This document shows positions 19,741-28,968 of a stretch of DNA of 64,000 bases, piece by piece (position 1 is the first letter of the stretch; each line of letters opens with the position of its first letter). The position numbers and the translations under genes were made by a program. The DNA comes from Shinella sumterensis. GTDB lineage: Bacteria > Pseudomonadota > Alphaproteobacteria > Rhizobiales > Rhizobiaceae. The notes below the pieces were generated by a model that saw only the letters and a list, made by a program, of their open reading frames with translations, was not told where the DNA came from and did not search any database. The stretch lies in contig NZ_MYFN02000005.1 of the NCBI RefSeq assembly GCF_004514425.2, positions 124,001 to 188,000 on the forward strand, written 5' to 3'.

Positions 19741-20346
19741 ATGGACAAGTTCGTCAAGCTGACCGGCGTCGCCGCGCCGCTCCCCGTCGTCAATATCGAC
19801 ACGGACATGATCATTCCGAAGGACTACCTCAAGACCATCAAGCGCACGGGCCTCGGCAAGGGTCTCTTCGCCGAAGCGCGCTACAATGAGGATGGCAGCC
19901 TCAACGAAACCTTCGTGCTGAACAAGCCGGCCTACCAGAACGCCTCGATCCTCGTTGCCGGCGACAATTTCGGCTGCGGCTCCTCGCGCGAACATGCGCC
20001 GTGGGCCCTGCTCGACTTCGGCATCCGCTGCGTGATCTCCACGAGCTTCGCCGACATCTTCTACAACAACTGTTTCAAGAACGGCATCCTGCCGATCGTC
20101 GTCAGCCAGGAAGACCTGGACAAGCTGATGGACGACGCCAGCCGCGGCGCGAATGCCATCCTGACCGTCGACCTGGAAGCCCAGGAAATCACCGGTCCCG
20201 ACGGTGGCCGCATCGGCTTCGAAATCGATGCCTTCCGCCGCCACTGCCTGCTGAACGGCCTCGACGACATCGGCCTGACGCTGGAGAAGGCGACCGCCAT
20301 CGACAGCTTCGAGAAGCAGACCGCATCCTCGCGCCCCTGGGCTTGA
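19741..20346 (+). CDS. leuD: 3-isopropylmalate dehydratase small subunit
   Basis: Small subunit of isopropylmalate isomerase, second step of leucine synthesis; 201 residues. The family start is [27 protein letters not shown], with the substrate-binding [17 protein letters not shown] and the region [22 protein letters not shown] precedes the ATG. The large subunit leuC is not in this window. leuB lies about 470 bases downstream on the same strand with a decayed gene between. Confidence 0.97.
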   Translation: MDKFVKLTGVAAPLPVVNIDTDMIIPKDYLKTIKRTGLGKGLFAEARYNEDGSLNETFVLNKPAYQNASILVAGDNFGCGSSREHAPWALLDFGIRCVISTSFADIFYNNCFKNGILPIVVSQEDLDKLMDDASRGANAILTVDLEAQEITGPDGGRIGFEIDAFRRHCLLNGLDDIGLTLEKATAIDSFEKQTASSRPWA

Positions 20347-20350
20347 TGCC

Positions 20351-20706
20351 ATGCGCCGGCTGATTTCATCCGGCTCTCTCCCTTCGAAGTGACGGCGGGC
20401 TATTCGTGCGCCGTCGTGCAGGGCGACTGGTGCTTCGTTTCCGGCACGACCGGCTACGACTATACCACCGTGACCATGCCGGACAGCGTCGAGGATCAGA
20501 CGCGCAACTGCCTTGCCACCATCGGTGTCGAAAACATCGTGCGCTGCCACTATTACGTGACGGACCCCGCCTTCGCGGACCGCGTCTTTCCCATTCTCGG
20601 CAAAACCTTCGGCACGGTCCGGCCGGCTGCGACCATGATCGTCTGCGATCTCATCCGGCCCGAAATGCTGATCGAGATAGAAGTCACGGCCCTGCGCCGG
20701 ACCTAG
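20351..20706 (+). pseudogene. RidA-family (YjgF/YER057c/UK114) gene, decayed
   Basis: Relict of a RidA-type enamine/imine deaminase or relative. A start MRRLISSGS at 20351 leads into a stop after 13 codons because of a two-base gain in a CTCTCT run at about 20373-20379; removing it restores PFEVTAGYS and the long downstream frame. That frame shows QGDWCFVSGTTGYDY, RVFPILGKTFGTVRPAATM and LIRPEMLIEIEVTAL, including the conserved Arg. In the middle the protein reads CLATIGVENIVRCHYYVTD, where I expect about ten more residues, so an in-frame deletion is likely too. Two lesions favour a real pseudogene over sequencing error. Confidence 0.75.
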
Positions 20707-20814
20707 CCGAAAGGCCGAGGCAATCGCGCAAAATTCTTTCTTTTCGGCGATTTTCCTTGAACGGAAGTTGCGCTAAGAAGCGCGCGACCATTCCGTGACA
20801 TCAAGGACAATCCC

Positions 20815-21924
20815 ATGACAGCGCGTAACCTCCTCCTTCTGCCCGGCGACGGCATCGGCCCGGAAGCCATGGCGGAAGTCCGCAAGATCATCGCCTATAT
20901 GAACGCCGAACTCGGCGCGGGCTTCACCACCGACGAAGGCCTCGTCGGCGGCAGCGCCTACGACGCCCATGGCGCGGCGATCTCGGAAGGCGACATGGAG
21001 AAGGCGCTTGCGGCCGACGCCGTTCTGTTCGGCGCCGTGGGCGGCCCGAAGTGGGATGACGTACCCTATGAAGTGCGTCCCGAAGCCGGCCTGCTGCGCC
21101 TGCGCAAGGACCTGCAGCTTTTCGCGAACCTGCGTCCGGCCATCTGCTACCCGGCGCTTGCCAATGCCTCCTCGCTGAAGCCTGAGCTCGTGGAAGGCCT
21201 CGACATCCTCATCGTGCGCGAATTGACGGGCGGCGTCTATTTCGGCGAGCCGAAGGAGATCATCGATCTCGGCAACGGCCAGAAGCGCGGCATCGACACG
21301 CAGGTCTACGACACCTACGAGATCGAGCGCATCGCAGGCGTCGCCTTCGAACTGGCCCGCACGCGCAACAACCGCGTCTGCTCCATGGAAAAGCGCAACG
21401 TCATGAAGTCGGGCGTGCTGTGGAACCAGGTCGTGACCGAGACGCACAAGCGCGCCTATTCCGACGTCAAGCTGGAGCATATGCTGGCCGACGCTGGCGG
21501 CATGCAGCTCGTCCGTGCGCCAAAACAGTTCGACGTCATCGTAACGGACAACCTGTTCGGCGACATGCTCTCCGACGTCGCCGCCATGCTGACGGGCTCG
21601 CTCGGCATGCTGCCGTCGGCCTCGCTCGGCGCCCCCGACGTCAAGGGTCGGCGCAAGGCGCTGTACGAGCCGGTCCACGGCTCGGCGCCCGACATTGCCG
21701 GCAAGGGCATCGCCAACCCGATCGCCATGATCGCCTCGTTCGCCATGTGCCTGCGCTACTCCTTCAACATGATCGCCGAGGCCGACAACCTGGAGAAGGC
21801 GATCGCCGAGGTTCTCGACAGCGGCGTGCGCACCGGCGACATCATGGCCGAAGGCTGCCGCCAGGTCGGCACGGTCGAAATGGGCGACGCCATCCTCGCC
21901 GCCTTCAAGAAACTCTCCGCCTGA
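20815..21924 (+). CDS. leuB: 3-isopropylmalate dehydrogenase
   Basis: NAD-dependent oxidative decarboxylation of 3-isopropylmalate, third leucine step; 369 residues of the isocitrate/isopropylmalate dehydrogenase fold. Motifs: [31 protein letters not shown], the metal-binding [22 protein letters not shown] and [19 protein letters not shown]. It is close to leuD but has its own 100-base upstream region. A terminator follows. Confidence 0.98.
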   Translation: MTARNLLLLPGDGIGPEAMAEVRKIIAYMNAELGAGFTTDEGLVGGSAYDAHGAAISEGDMEKALAADAVLFGAVGGPKWDDVPYEVRPEAGLLRLRKDLQLFANLRPAICYPALANASSLKPELVEGLDILIVRELTGGVYFGEPKEIIDLGNGQKRGIDTQVYDTYEIERIAGVAFELARTRNNRVCSMEKRNVMKSGVLWNQVVTETHKRAYSDVKLEHMLADAGGMQLVRAPKQFDVIVTDNLFGDMLSDVAAMLTGSLGMLPSASLGAPDVKGRRKALYEPVHGSAPDIAGKGIANPIAMIASFAMCLRYSFNMIAEADNLEKAIAEVLDSGVRTGDIMAEGCRQVGTVEMGDAILAAFKKLSA

Positions 21925-21953
21925 CAACACGCGCCGGCATCGCCGGCGTGGTC

Positions 21954-21993
21954 CAAAAAGGCTCCCGTCGCCAGCGCGCCGGGAGCTTTTTCG
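21954..21993 (+). terminator. Rho-independent terminator after leuB
   Basis: AAAAAGGCTCCCG pairs with CGGGAGCTTTTT across a short GC-rich loop, and the 3' arm ends in a T run. Confidence 0.85.
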
Positions 21994-22059
21994 TTTGCAT
22001 CCCTTGAAAAGCCACAACCGGCGAACACATGCAGACGACGCCTGTTGCAAAGGACCACC

Positions 22060-22755
22060 ATGAACCGATCGCTTGCGACCTCCTCGCTCTGGATTTTCGC
22101 CGCCACGGCCGTGCTCGTCGTGGCCCTGCTTCCCCTCGATCCGTTGATTTCACAACACGCGCAGGGGCTTCCGGACGCCATCGTCACCTTCAACCGGCAC
22201 ATCACGGATTTCGGCACCTTCCGCTGGATGATCTACGGCTCCGGGCTGGTCGTGATCCTCGCCTACATCCTCGGGCGCGTGAGCTGGAACCATGCGCTGG
22301 GAGAGCGGGCGACGGCGGCGGGATGGCTGGCGCTCTATTTCTTCGTGGCCATCGGCGCGACGAGCGCGCTCGTGCATCTTTTCAAACTGATCGTGGGCCG
22401 GGCACGGCCGGAACTCTTTGCCGACCACGGCGCCTACAGCCTGACGCCGTTCGCCTATGACGATCTCTATTCCAGCTTCCCGTCCGGCCATTCGGCAGCC
22501 GTCGGGGCTTTTTTCGGCGCCTTTTCGATGCTGGCGCCACGGCTGCGGCCGCTTTTCCTGCTGGGCGCTCTCACGATCGGCGTCTCGCGTGTCATTGTCG
22601 GCGCGCATTATCCGAGCGACGTGGCCGCAGGCCTCCTGCTCGGCCTCTGGACGGCGGTGGCGACCGCCTTTTTCTTCGCGAGCCGGCAATGGCTCTTCCG
22701 GTTCGGCGAAAACGGCTGGCCGCGGCTGACCACGCTTCTTCCATCCCCGAAATGA
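22060..22755 (+). CDS. PAP2-family membrane phosphatase
   Basis: A 231-residue integral membrane phosphatase with about six hydrophobic segments. The three active-site motifs are KLIVGRARP, SFPSGHS and SRVIVGAHYPSD, the last two holding the catalytic histidines. Substrates in the family are phosphatidate, undecaprenyl diphosphate or lipid A phosphates; the sequence alone does not choose. ATG 22060 follows AAAGGA at the right distance. The gene is monocistronic between leuB and a convergent transporter. Confidence 0.92.
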   Translation: MNRSLATSSLWIFAATAVLVVALLPLDPLISQHAQGLPDAIVTFNRHITDFGTFRWMIYGSGLVVILAYILGRVSWNHALGERATAAGWLALYFFVAIGATSALVHLFKLIVGRARPELFADHGAYSLTPFAYDDLYSSFPSGHSAAVGAFFGAFSMLAPRLRPLFLLGALTIGVSRVIVGAHYPSDVAAGLLLGLWTAVATAFFFASRQWLFRFGENGWPRLTTLLPSPK

Positions 22756-22757
22756 AA

Positions 22758-22789
22758 GAACCCGGCTCGTGTTGCCACGAGCCGGGTCG
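22758..22789. terminator. Terminator between PAP2 gene and MFS symporter
   Basis: ACCCGGCTCGTG (22760-22771) and CACGAGCCGGGT (22776-22787) make a perfect 12-bp stem with a 4-base loop. On the minus strand it is followed by TTCTTTC, so it serves the transporter best. Confidence 0.8.
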
Positions 22790-22814
22790 CCATGGGCGGA
22801 TCGGAAGGGGGTGA

Positions 22815-24704
22815 TCAATCCATGGCGTGGATGTCGCGGTCCTTCGTTTCCGGCAGGAACAGAAGGCCGATGACCAGCGTGATGCCTGCGAAGACGATCG
22901 GATACCAGAGACCGTAATAGATATCGCCCTGGGCCGCGCTCATCGCGAAGGCCGTTGCCGGCAGCAGGCCGCCGAACCAGCCGTTACCGATATGGTAGGG
23001 CAGCGACATGCCGGTATAGCGGATGCGGGTCGGGAAAAGTTCGACCAGCAGCGCGGCGATCGGGCCATAGACCATCGTGACATAGATCACGAGGACGGTC
23101 AGGACCGCGATGGTGCCGATCCAGTTCACGTTTGCGGGGTCGGCGACCATGGTGAAGGCGCCGCCATTGGCAATCGTGTAGACGTCCATCTCGGTGGCGC
23201 CGGCAGCCTCTTCGGCCGTCAGCAGCTTGGCGGTGATCAGGTCGGCGACCGGCGTGGTCGCCTTCTCGCCGGCACGGATCGCCGTCGCATCGAGCGCAAG
23301 TTCCGGATTGGCCGCGACGAAGGCGTCGAGCTTGGAGTCCGGGACCTTGGCCGCGCCGCGCACCAGCGGATAGCCGGCGTCGTGGAGCGCGATGTTGGTC
23401 TGCTTCTGGAAGGCGCCGTCGAGGGCCTTGGCCTGGTCGCCGGCAGCGATCGCGTCATAGCTCGTGATCGTCTGTTCGCCGATCTTCACCGTGGCCGGCG
23501 TGCCGGCCGGCGCCGTCGTGACGACGTCATAAGGCACCGAGTTGCGGGTGAGGAACGAGGTGGCGATATCGCACGATGTCGTGAACTTCGCCGTGCCCGT
23601 CGGGTTGAACTGGAACTTGCAGTCGCCGGGCGCGGCGGTGACGGTCGCGCGGATCGTCGCCTGCGCCTCGGCGAGCGCCGGGTTGCCGGCCCAGGTCAGT
23701 GCCTTGAACAGCGGGAAGTAGGTCAGCATCGCCAGCAGCAGGCCGGCCATGATGATGGGCTTGCGGCCGATCTTGTCCGACAGCCAGCCGAAGAAGACGA
23801 AGAAGCCCGTGCCGATGAGAAGCGAACAGGCGACCATGATATTGGCCGACTGGCCGTCCACCTTCAGCACGCCCGTCAGGAAGAACAGAGCGTAGAACTG
23901 GCCGGAATACCAGACGACGGCCTGGCCGACGACGGCGCCGAACAGCGCAAGCAGCGCGATCTTGGCATTGCGCCACTGGCCGAAGGCTTCCGTCAACGGC
24001 GCCTTGGAGCCCTTGCCCTCTTCCTTCATCTTCTTGAAGGCGGGCGATTCGTTCATCTTCAGGCGGATCCAGACGGAAACGCCGAGCAGAACGACAGACA
24101 GCAGGAACGGAATGCGCCAGCCCCATTCGGCGAAGGCTTCCTTGCCGACGATGAACTGTACCGCAAGGATCACCACCAGCGACAGGAACAGGCCGAGCGT
24201 CGCCGTCGTCTGGATCCACGAGGTGAAGTAGCCGCGCCGGCCCTGGGGGGCGTGTTCGGCAACATAGGTCGCAGCACCGCCGTATTCGCCGCCAAGCGCC
24301 AGGCCCTGCAGCATGCGCAGGATGATCAGGATGATCGGAGCCGCGATGCCGATGGTGGCCGCGCCGGGCAGCAGGCCCACCACGAAGGTCGAGACGCCCA
24401 TGATCAGGATGGTGACGAGGAAGGTGTACTTGCGCCCGACGAGATCGCCCAGACGGCCGAACACCAGCGCGCCGAAGGGGCGCACCAGGAAGCCGGCGGC
24501 AAAGGCCAGAAGCGCGAAGATGTTGCGCGTCGTTTCCGGATACTGGCTGAAGAAGGTCGCGCCGATATAGATGGCCAGCGAACCGTAAAGATAGAAGTCG
24601 TACCACTCGAAGACGGTGCCGAGCGAAGAGGCGAAGATCACCTTCTTCTGCTCGCCCGTCATGGGCGCGGCCTTGGCGTCGCCCACGGTCGAAACATTTG
24701 CCAT
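22815..24704 (-). CDS. MFS transporter, metabolite:H+ symporter type, with large periplasmic insertion
   Basis: A 629-residue inner-membrane transporter related to the MHS family (KgtP, ShiA, ProP), whose members usually have about 430-450 residues. The family signatures FEWYDFYLYG, VRPFGALVFGRLGDLVGRK, LQGLALGGEYGGAATY and GRKPIIMAG are intact. The extra length is a hydrophilic insertion of about 180 residues, roughly residues 345-525, between predicted helices 9 and 10, a loop expected on the periplasmic side. It holds two cysteines (GDCKF and TSCDIA) and no transmembrane segment. GGAGG precedes ATG 24704. The substrate is unknown; small carboxylates are typical. Confidence 0.92.
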   Translation of the reverse strand: MANVSTVGDAKAAPMTGEQKKVIFASSLGTVFEWYDFYLYGSLAIYIGATFFSQYPETTRNIFALLAFAAGFLVRPFGALVFGRLGDLVGRKYTFLVTILIMGVSTFVVGLLPGAATIGIAAPIILIILRMLQGLALGGEYGGAATYVAEHAPQGRRGYFTSWIQTTATLGLFLSLVVILAVQFIVGKEAFAEWGWRIPFLLSVVLLGVSVWIRLKMNESPAFKKMKEEGKGSKAPLTEAFGQWRNAKIALLALFGAVVGQAVVWYSGQFYALFFLTGVLKVDGQSANIMVACSLLIGTGFFVFFGWLSDKIGRKPIIMAGLLLAMLTYFPLFKALTWAGNPALAEAQATIRATVTAAPGDCKFQFNPTGTAKFTTSCDIATSFLTRNSVPYDVVTTAPAGTPATVKIGEQTITSYDAIAAGDQAKALDGAFQKQTNIALHDAGYPLVRGAAKVPDSKLDAFVAANPELALDATAIRAGEKATTPVADLITAKLLTAEEAAGATEMDVYTIANGGAFTMVADPANVNWIGTIAVLTVLVIYVTMVYGPIAALLVELFPTRIRYTGMSLPYHIGNGWFGGLLPATAFAMSAAQGDIYYGLWYPIVFAGITLVIGLLFLPETKDRDIHAMD

Positions 24705-24923
24705 TTCATTGTCCTCCACAAAAACGGCGTGTCGGGCAGCCCGTGAAAGGCCCCGTGTTCCTCCCGAGAACACAGGGCAGGGTGCGCCTGATGAAAGGAT
24801 GACAGAAAACAGATTGTGACATCACCGCTGCTTTCGGCTTATGACTTTTGGCCTAAGACTTAAGTGGAAGCCTTAGATGGAGACTGGGTGGCCGATGGAA
24901 TGCCGCCGAGCGTCAAGGAACAC

Positions 24924-24951
24924 TTGACTCTTCACCAGATGAGCGTATTCA
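24924..24951 (+). promoter_or_regulatory. Predicted sigma-70-type promoter
   Basis: TTGACT, 16-base spacer, TATTCA. It would start transcription near 24958, just ahead of the small ORF at 24975, and could also serve asd. Confidence 0.5.
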
Positions 24952-24974
24952 GCACGCACGCAAAAGGGACCGCC

Positions 24975-25094
24975 ATGTTTCGCCTTGGAAATTCCATCGC
25001 CCGCATGATCGCTCCGGCCTTCAACGCCGGACGGGTTCGTCATTGCGTATCGATTTCCAAAACAACGGCCAAAACGACGACGAAAACCGTCTGA
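24975..25094 (+). CDS. Possible small protein, 39 residues
   Basis: A short ORF with ATG 24975, an AAGGGA ribosome site at 24964-24969 and a promoter-like sequence just upstream. The product is basic (begins MFRLGNSIARMIAPAF, ends TTAKTTTKTV) with an amphipathic-looking N-terminal half and one cysteine. I recognise no family. The signals argue for expression but the length leaves it uncertain. Confidence 0.35.
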   Translation: MFRLGNSIARMIAPAFNAGRVRHCVSISKTTAKTTTKTV

Positions 25095-25206
25095 CGTCTC
25101 TGGCCACCGCTCTCTCCCCGGTATGGCCGGGGACCGAAACCCGCGTCATGGCCGACGGGTTTCCCCTCCTGACCCAGCGGAGAGACAGAGAAAGAGAGCT
25201 TTAGAC

Positions 25207-26241
25207 ATGGGTTTCAAGATCGCAGTCGCCGGCGCGACCGGCAATGTCGGCCGTGAAATGCTGAACATCCTTTCCGAGCGCGGTTTTCCCGCCGATGAGG
25301 TCGTGGCGCTGGCCTCCGCCCGTTCGCAGGGCACCGAGGTCTCCTTCGGCGACAAGACGCTGAAGGTGCAGAACCTCGAAAACTACGATTTTTCCGATAC
25401 GGACATCTGCCTGATGTCGGCCGGCGGCACCGTTTCGCAGAAGTATTCGCCGAAGATCGGCGCCCAGGGCTGCGTCGTCATCGACAATTCGTCGGCCTGG
25501 CGCTACGACGCCGAGGTTCCGCTGATCGTTCCCGAAGTGAACCCGGATGCGATTGCGGGCTTCAGCAAGAAGAACATCATCGCCAACCCGAATTGCTCGA
25601 CCGCCCAGCTCGTCGTTGCGCTGAAGCCGCTGCACGACCGCGCCACCATCAAGCGCGTCGTCGTCTCGACCTACCAGTCCGTCTCCGGCGCCGGCAAGGA
25701 AGGCATGGACGAACTCTTCCAGCAGACCCGCGCCGTCTTCGTCGCCGATCCCGTCGAATCGAAGAAGTTCACCAAGCGCATCGCCTTCAACGTCATCCCG
25801 CACATCGATAATTTCATGGAAGACGGCTACACGAAGGAAGAGTGGAAGGTTCTCGCCGAAACCAAGAAGATGCTCGACCCGAAGATCAAGGTCACCTGCA
25901 CGGCCGTGCGCGTTCCCGTCTTCATCGGCCATTCGGAATCGGTCAACATCGAGTTCGAGAAGGAAATCACCGCCGACGAGGCGCGCGAGATCCTGCGCGA
26001 AGCACCCGGTTGCCAGGTCATCGACAAGCACGAGAACGGCGGCTACATCACGCCCTACGAATCCGCCGGCGAGGACGCCACCTACATCTCGCGCATCCGC
26101 GAGGACGCGACCGTCGAAAACGGCCTGAACATGTGGGTCGTTTCCGACAACCTGCGCAAGGGTGCAGCCCTCAACGCCATCCAGATCGCGGAGCTGCTCG
26201 TTGCCCGCGGCCTGATCAAGGCGAAGAAGCAGGCCGCCTGA
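25207..26241 (+). CDS. asd: Aspartate-semialdehyde dehydrogenase
   Basis: Branch-point enzyme for lysine, diaminopimelate, threonine and methionine; 344 residues. The NADP-binding start is GFKIAVAGATGNVGREMLN, with the catalytic Cys in NPNCSTAQLV, SSAWRYDAEVPLIVPEVN, and the substrate region VPVFIGHSESVNIEFEK. The start at 25207 matches the family; the ribosome site is weak (AGAGAG). The gene stands alone between two intergenic regions. Confidence 0.97.
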   Translation: MGFKIAVAGATGNVGREMLNILSERGFPADEVVALASARSQGTEVSFGDKTLKVQNLENYDFSDTDICLMSAGGTVSQKYSPKIGAQGCVVIDNSSAWRYDAEVPLIVPEVNPDAIAGFSKKNIIANPNCSTAQLVVALKPLHDRATIKRVVVSTYQSVSGAGKEGMDELFQQTRAVFVADPVESKKFTKRIAFNVIPHIDNFMEDGYTKEEWKVLAETKKMLDPKIKVTCTAVRVPVFIGHSESVNIEFEKEITADEAREILREAPGCQVIDKHENGGYITPYESAGEDATYISRIREDATVENGLNMWVVSDNLRKGAALNAIQIAELLVARGLIKAKKQAA

Positions 26242-26307
26242 CAGGATAAAGGGACGGTTCGGCCGGCTTTCTCAAGAAATGGCAACGTTCTCTTAATCAT
26301 GTTTCAA

Positions 26308-26350
26308 TAAAAGTCCCGGTTGTTCCGTTAAAGAACAGTCGGGGCTTTGT
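26308..26350 (+). terminator. Imperfect hairpin, likely terminator after asd
   Basis: AAAGTCCCGGTTGTTC and GAACAGTCGGGGCTTT pair with G-U wobbles around a CGTTAAA loop, and the 3' arm ends in TTTGTC. Confidence 0.6.
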
Positions 26351-26403
26351 CTTGAAGGCCTCGGCCGGTTCACGCCGAGTTGCGATGACAGGAACAGGGG
26401 AGC

Positions 26404-27270
26404 ATGGCATGTTCCCGCAGCGGTATTGACGAGATCACGGGGTTCTTGATGGGCATGACAAAGAGCGCGGGCAAGGTTCTGGCCGCAATGATCGCCATCG
26501 CGGCGATGCCGGCGGCGGCACACGCTGCCAAGTGTGGCAACGACGCGGGCGGGTTCCCCGCCTGGATCGACGCTTTCAAGGGCGAGGCGGCAAGCCGCGG
26601 CATCAGCCGTTCGACGCTGGACAAGGCCTTCGCCAATGTCAGCTATGCCCGTGCGACGATCCGCGCCGACCGCGGACAGAAGAGCTTCAAGCTTTCCCGC
26701 GACCAGTTCATGCAGAAGCGCGGCGCGCAGGCGATCATTCGCCGCGGCAAGAGCCTGAAGCAGCAGAACGCGGCGCTGTTCAACCGCATCGAAGCCCGCT
26801 ACGGCGTTCCCGCCGGCCCGCTTCTGGCGATCTGGGGCATGGAAACCGGCTTCGGCAGCTTCCTCGGCAAGGAGCACACCATCTCCGCCGTCGCGACGCT
26901 CGCCTATGACTGCCGCCGCTCGGAATACTTCACCAACCAGCTCTACGCGACGCTACAGCTCGTGCAGAACGGCACGCTTTCGACCACGGCCCGCGGCGCG
27001 GCGCATGGCGAGATCGGCCAGACGCAGTTCCTGCCGGCAAACGTCCTGAAATACGGCGTCGACGGCGACGGCAACGGCCGCATCGACCTCGTCGGCTCCA
27101 AGGCCGACGCGCTGGCCTCCACGGCCAACTTCCTGCGCGGCCACGGCTGGAGCGCGGGCGCGGGCTACCAGCCCGGCCAGCCGAACTTCGGCGCGCTTCA
27201 GGGCTGGAACGCCGCAAGCGTCTACCAGCGCGCGATCGCCATCATCGGCGCTGAAATCGACGGCAACTGA
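26404..27270 (+). CDS. Lytic murein transglycosylase (MltB-like)
   Basis: A 288-residue periplasmic lytic transglycosylase. An N-terminal signal sequence (GKVLAAMIAIAAMPAAAHA) is followed by the SLT_2/MltB domain with catalytic Glu in WGMETGFGSFLG, then DCRRSEYFTNQL, GEIGQTQFLP and a C-terminal DVV-like region (GDGNGRIDLVGSKADALASTANFL). No separate peptidoglycan-binding domain is present. The start is uncertain: ATG 26404 has AGGA and AGGGG close upstream, while ATGs at 26449 or 26455 give a more usual signal peptide. Confidence 0.9.
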   Translation: MACSRSGIDEITGFLMGMTKSAGKVLAAMIAIAAMPAAAHAAKCGNDAGGFPAWIDAFKGEAASRGISRSTLDKAFANVSYARATIRADRGQKSFKLSRDQFMQKRGAQAIIRRGKSLKQQNAALFNRIEARYGVPAGPLLAIWGMETGFGSFLGKEHTISAVATLAYDCRRSEYFTNQLYATLQLVQNGTLSTTARGAAHGEIGQTQFLPANVLKYGVDGDGNGRIDLVGSKADALASTANFLRGHGWSAGAGYQPGQPNFGALQGWNAASVYQRAIAIIGAEIDGN

Positions 27271-27328
27271 GGAACGTCTTGCTGCGCGGCGCATCGCGCC
27301 GCCGCAGGGCTACCAACTCATGGACATG

Positions 27329-27360
27329 AAACCGGCGCGGGCAACCACGCCGGTTTTTTC
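27329..27360 (+). terminator. Rho-independent terminator after the transglycosylase gene
   Basis: AACCGGCG (27330-27337) and CGCCGGTT (27348-27355) pair and are followed by TTTT. It lies against the stop codon of the convergent carbonic anhydrase gene and may work for both. Confidence 0.8.
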
Positions 27361-28000
27361 ATGCGCTCGGGCGCCGGAAATCGCCGGTGACCGCGTCCAT
27401 GATCCACAGTTCGCCCGTCGAGATATCGAACCAGGCGCCATGCAGCTGGAGGCGACCCTTTTCCTCCAGAATACGCACGCAGGGGAAGGTCCTGAGATTG
27501 GCGATGGAATTGCGGATGGAAACGCGCTCCAACGCACGCTGGCGCTCGCCCTGCGTGAGCATTTCCGCACCCTGGATCTGCTCGGCGACGGGCTTGAGCA
27601 TGCCCATCCACTTGCCGATGAAATCGCCCGGCGAGAGCGGTTCGGCTTCCGGATCGAGCGCTGCCGAGATACCGCCGCAGCGGCCATGGCCCATGACGAG
27701 GATGTCCGTGACCTTCAACGACTGCACCGCGAATTCGAGCGCGGCCGACGTGGCGTGGAACTGCCCGTCCGGCTCATAGGGCGGCACGAGGTTGGCCACG
27801 TTGCGGACGACGAAGAGTTCACCCGGGCCGCTGTCGAAGATCGTCTCCGGTGCGGCGCGGGAGTCGCAACAGGCGACCACGAGCGTCTTGGGTTTCTGGC
27901 CGGTCTCGGCCAGCGCGCGATAACGCGCCGACTGCTCGGCATAACGCCCGGACATGAAATTGCGGTAGCCGTTCAGGAGGCGATCGGGAAAGCGGTTCAT
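27359..28000 (-). CDS. Beta-class carbonic anhydrase
   Basis: Zinc enzyme interconverting CO2 and bicarbonate; 213 residues, cytoplasmic. The zinc ligands are in ACCDSRAAPE (Cys, Asp) and MGHGRCGG (His, Cys). The start RFPDRLLNGYRNFMSGRY is typical of the proteobacterial beta class. ATG 28000 is chosen from the family N-terminus; the ribosome site is poor. Bicarbonate supply for carboxylases is the usual role. It lies downstream of the pyridoxal kinase gene on the same strand, 92 bases apart. Confidence 0.95.
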   Translation of the reverse strand: MNRFPDRLLNGYRNFMSGRYAEQSARYRALAETGQKPKTLVVACCDSRAAPETIFDSGPGELFVVRNVANLVPPYEPDGQFHATSAALEFAVQSLKVTDILVMGHGRCGGISAALDPEAEPLSPGDFIGKWMGMLKPVAEQIQGAEMLTQGERQRALERVSIRNSIANLRTFPCVRILEEKGRLQLHGAWFDISTGELWIMDAVTGDFRRPSA

Positions 28001-28092
28001 GGTGTCGGAATACCCCGTGTGCGATCTGGCGGATGGCCTCATCCGGTTCTGCATAAACCATCCCGAAGGCCACCGCGCAAGGCCGGATCGCG

Positions 28093-28968
28093 TCAGGTCT
28101 TGCGCGTCTGCGCCGGATGCATCAGCCGGCGCATGTGCACCATGGCCATCGGCGTGGAGATGCTGGATGCGTCCTGTTCAAGCGTGAGTTCGTCGGCGCC
28201 GCGCTTGGCCGTGCGCGCAACGATCTCGAAGACGCTGGCCGTCGCCGTCATCAGGCGTCGCTCCTCCGTCAGATCCTCCATCAGGCGCGACAGGAAAATG
28301 GCGGCCAGCAGGTCGCCGGTGCCGTTCGGCGGGTTGGGCACGAGCCGGTGCTCGGCCAAGAGCGCGTTGCGGCCGGACAGATAGAGATTGCCCGTACTGC
28401 CGGCCATCAGCGGCAGCGCCGAGGTGACCAGCATGCGTGAGGGACCGAGCGCCAGCGCCGCCTCCATGATCTGCCCGTTCGTCTCCAAGGGCGCGCCGGC
28501 AAGCCAGGCGAGCTCGAACCGGTTGGGCGTTGCGATCGATGCGAGCGGAATGAGGTCGTCGCGAATGGCGACCGCCGTCTCCTCGGCGATGTAGAGGCCC
28601 TTCTCGTCCCCGCAGACCGGGTCGCACATATAGAGAAGATCGGGATTTTCGGCCCGCAGACTCTCGACCAGCCGCGCCACGGAGCGCACCTGCGCGGCAC
28701 TGCCGAGATAGCCGGTCAGGACGGCCTTGACCTCGCCGCGCCATGGCGCCTGGGTGAGGTCGGAGATCATCGCATCGAACTCTTCCGGCGACAGCACGAC
28801 GCGCGTGGATTTCCCATGGCCGGGGTGCCACGGCAGGATGACCGTCGGCAGCGCCCAGACCGGATGGCCGAGCGTCTCCAGCGCGAAGACGGCCGCGCGA
28901 TTGCCCACCGTGCCACGCACCACATGGCTCGAAATGACGATGACCGCGCCCTTGTCGCTCTCACCCAT
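28093..28968 (-). CDS. pdxY: Pyridoxal kinase, PdxY-like
   Basis: ATP-dependent kinase of the ribokinase superfamily in vitamin B6 salvage; 291 residues. The start VIVISSHVVRGTVGNRAAVFALE and the ribokinase motif NPPNGTGDLLAAIFL (catalytic Asp in GTGD) are clear, with MCDPVCGDEKGLY in between. ATG 28968 follows AGGGGAGC. PdxY and PdxK are hard to separate by sequence; the pyridoxal specificity is inferred. Confidence 0.9.
   Translation of the reverse strand: MGESDKGAVIVISSHVVRGTVGNRAAVFALETLGHPVWALPTVILPWHPGHGKSTRVVLSPEEFDAMISDLTQAPWRGEVKAVLTGYLGSAAQVRSVARLVESLRAENPDLLYMCDPVCGDEKGLYIAEETAVAIRDDLIPLASIATPNRFELAWLAGAPLETNGQIMEAALALGPSRMLVTSALPLMAGSTGNLYLSGRNALLAEHRLVPNPPNGTGDLLAAIFLSRLMEDLTEERRLMTATASVFEIVARTAKRGADELTLEQDASSISTPMAMVHMRRLMHPAQTRKT

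Larger units (their letters stand above)
24705..25206. other. Intergenic region between MFS transporter and asd
   Basis: About 500 bases between a leftward transporter and rightward asd. It holds a plausible promoter at 24924-24951, a possible 39-codon gene at 24975 and a CCCCGG/CCGGGG hairpin at 25116-25132. The left part (24720-24920) shows nothing I can name. Confidence 0.4.

Noticed and set aside
20707-20814. Promoter for leuB at TTGAAC near 20757
   Set aside because: No acceptable -10 element at 16-18 bases; left uncalled.
22827-24746. Long + strand ORF of 639 codons over the MFS symporter
   Set aside because: Antisense shadow rich in Arg, Asp and Gly with no domain; the minus-strand frame has all MFS motifs.
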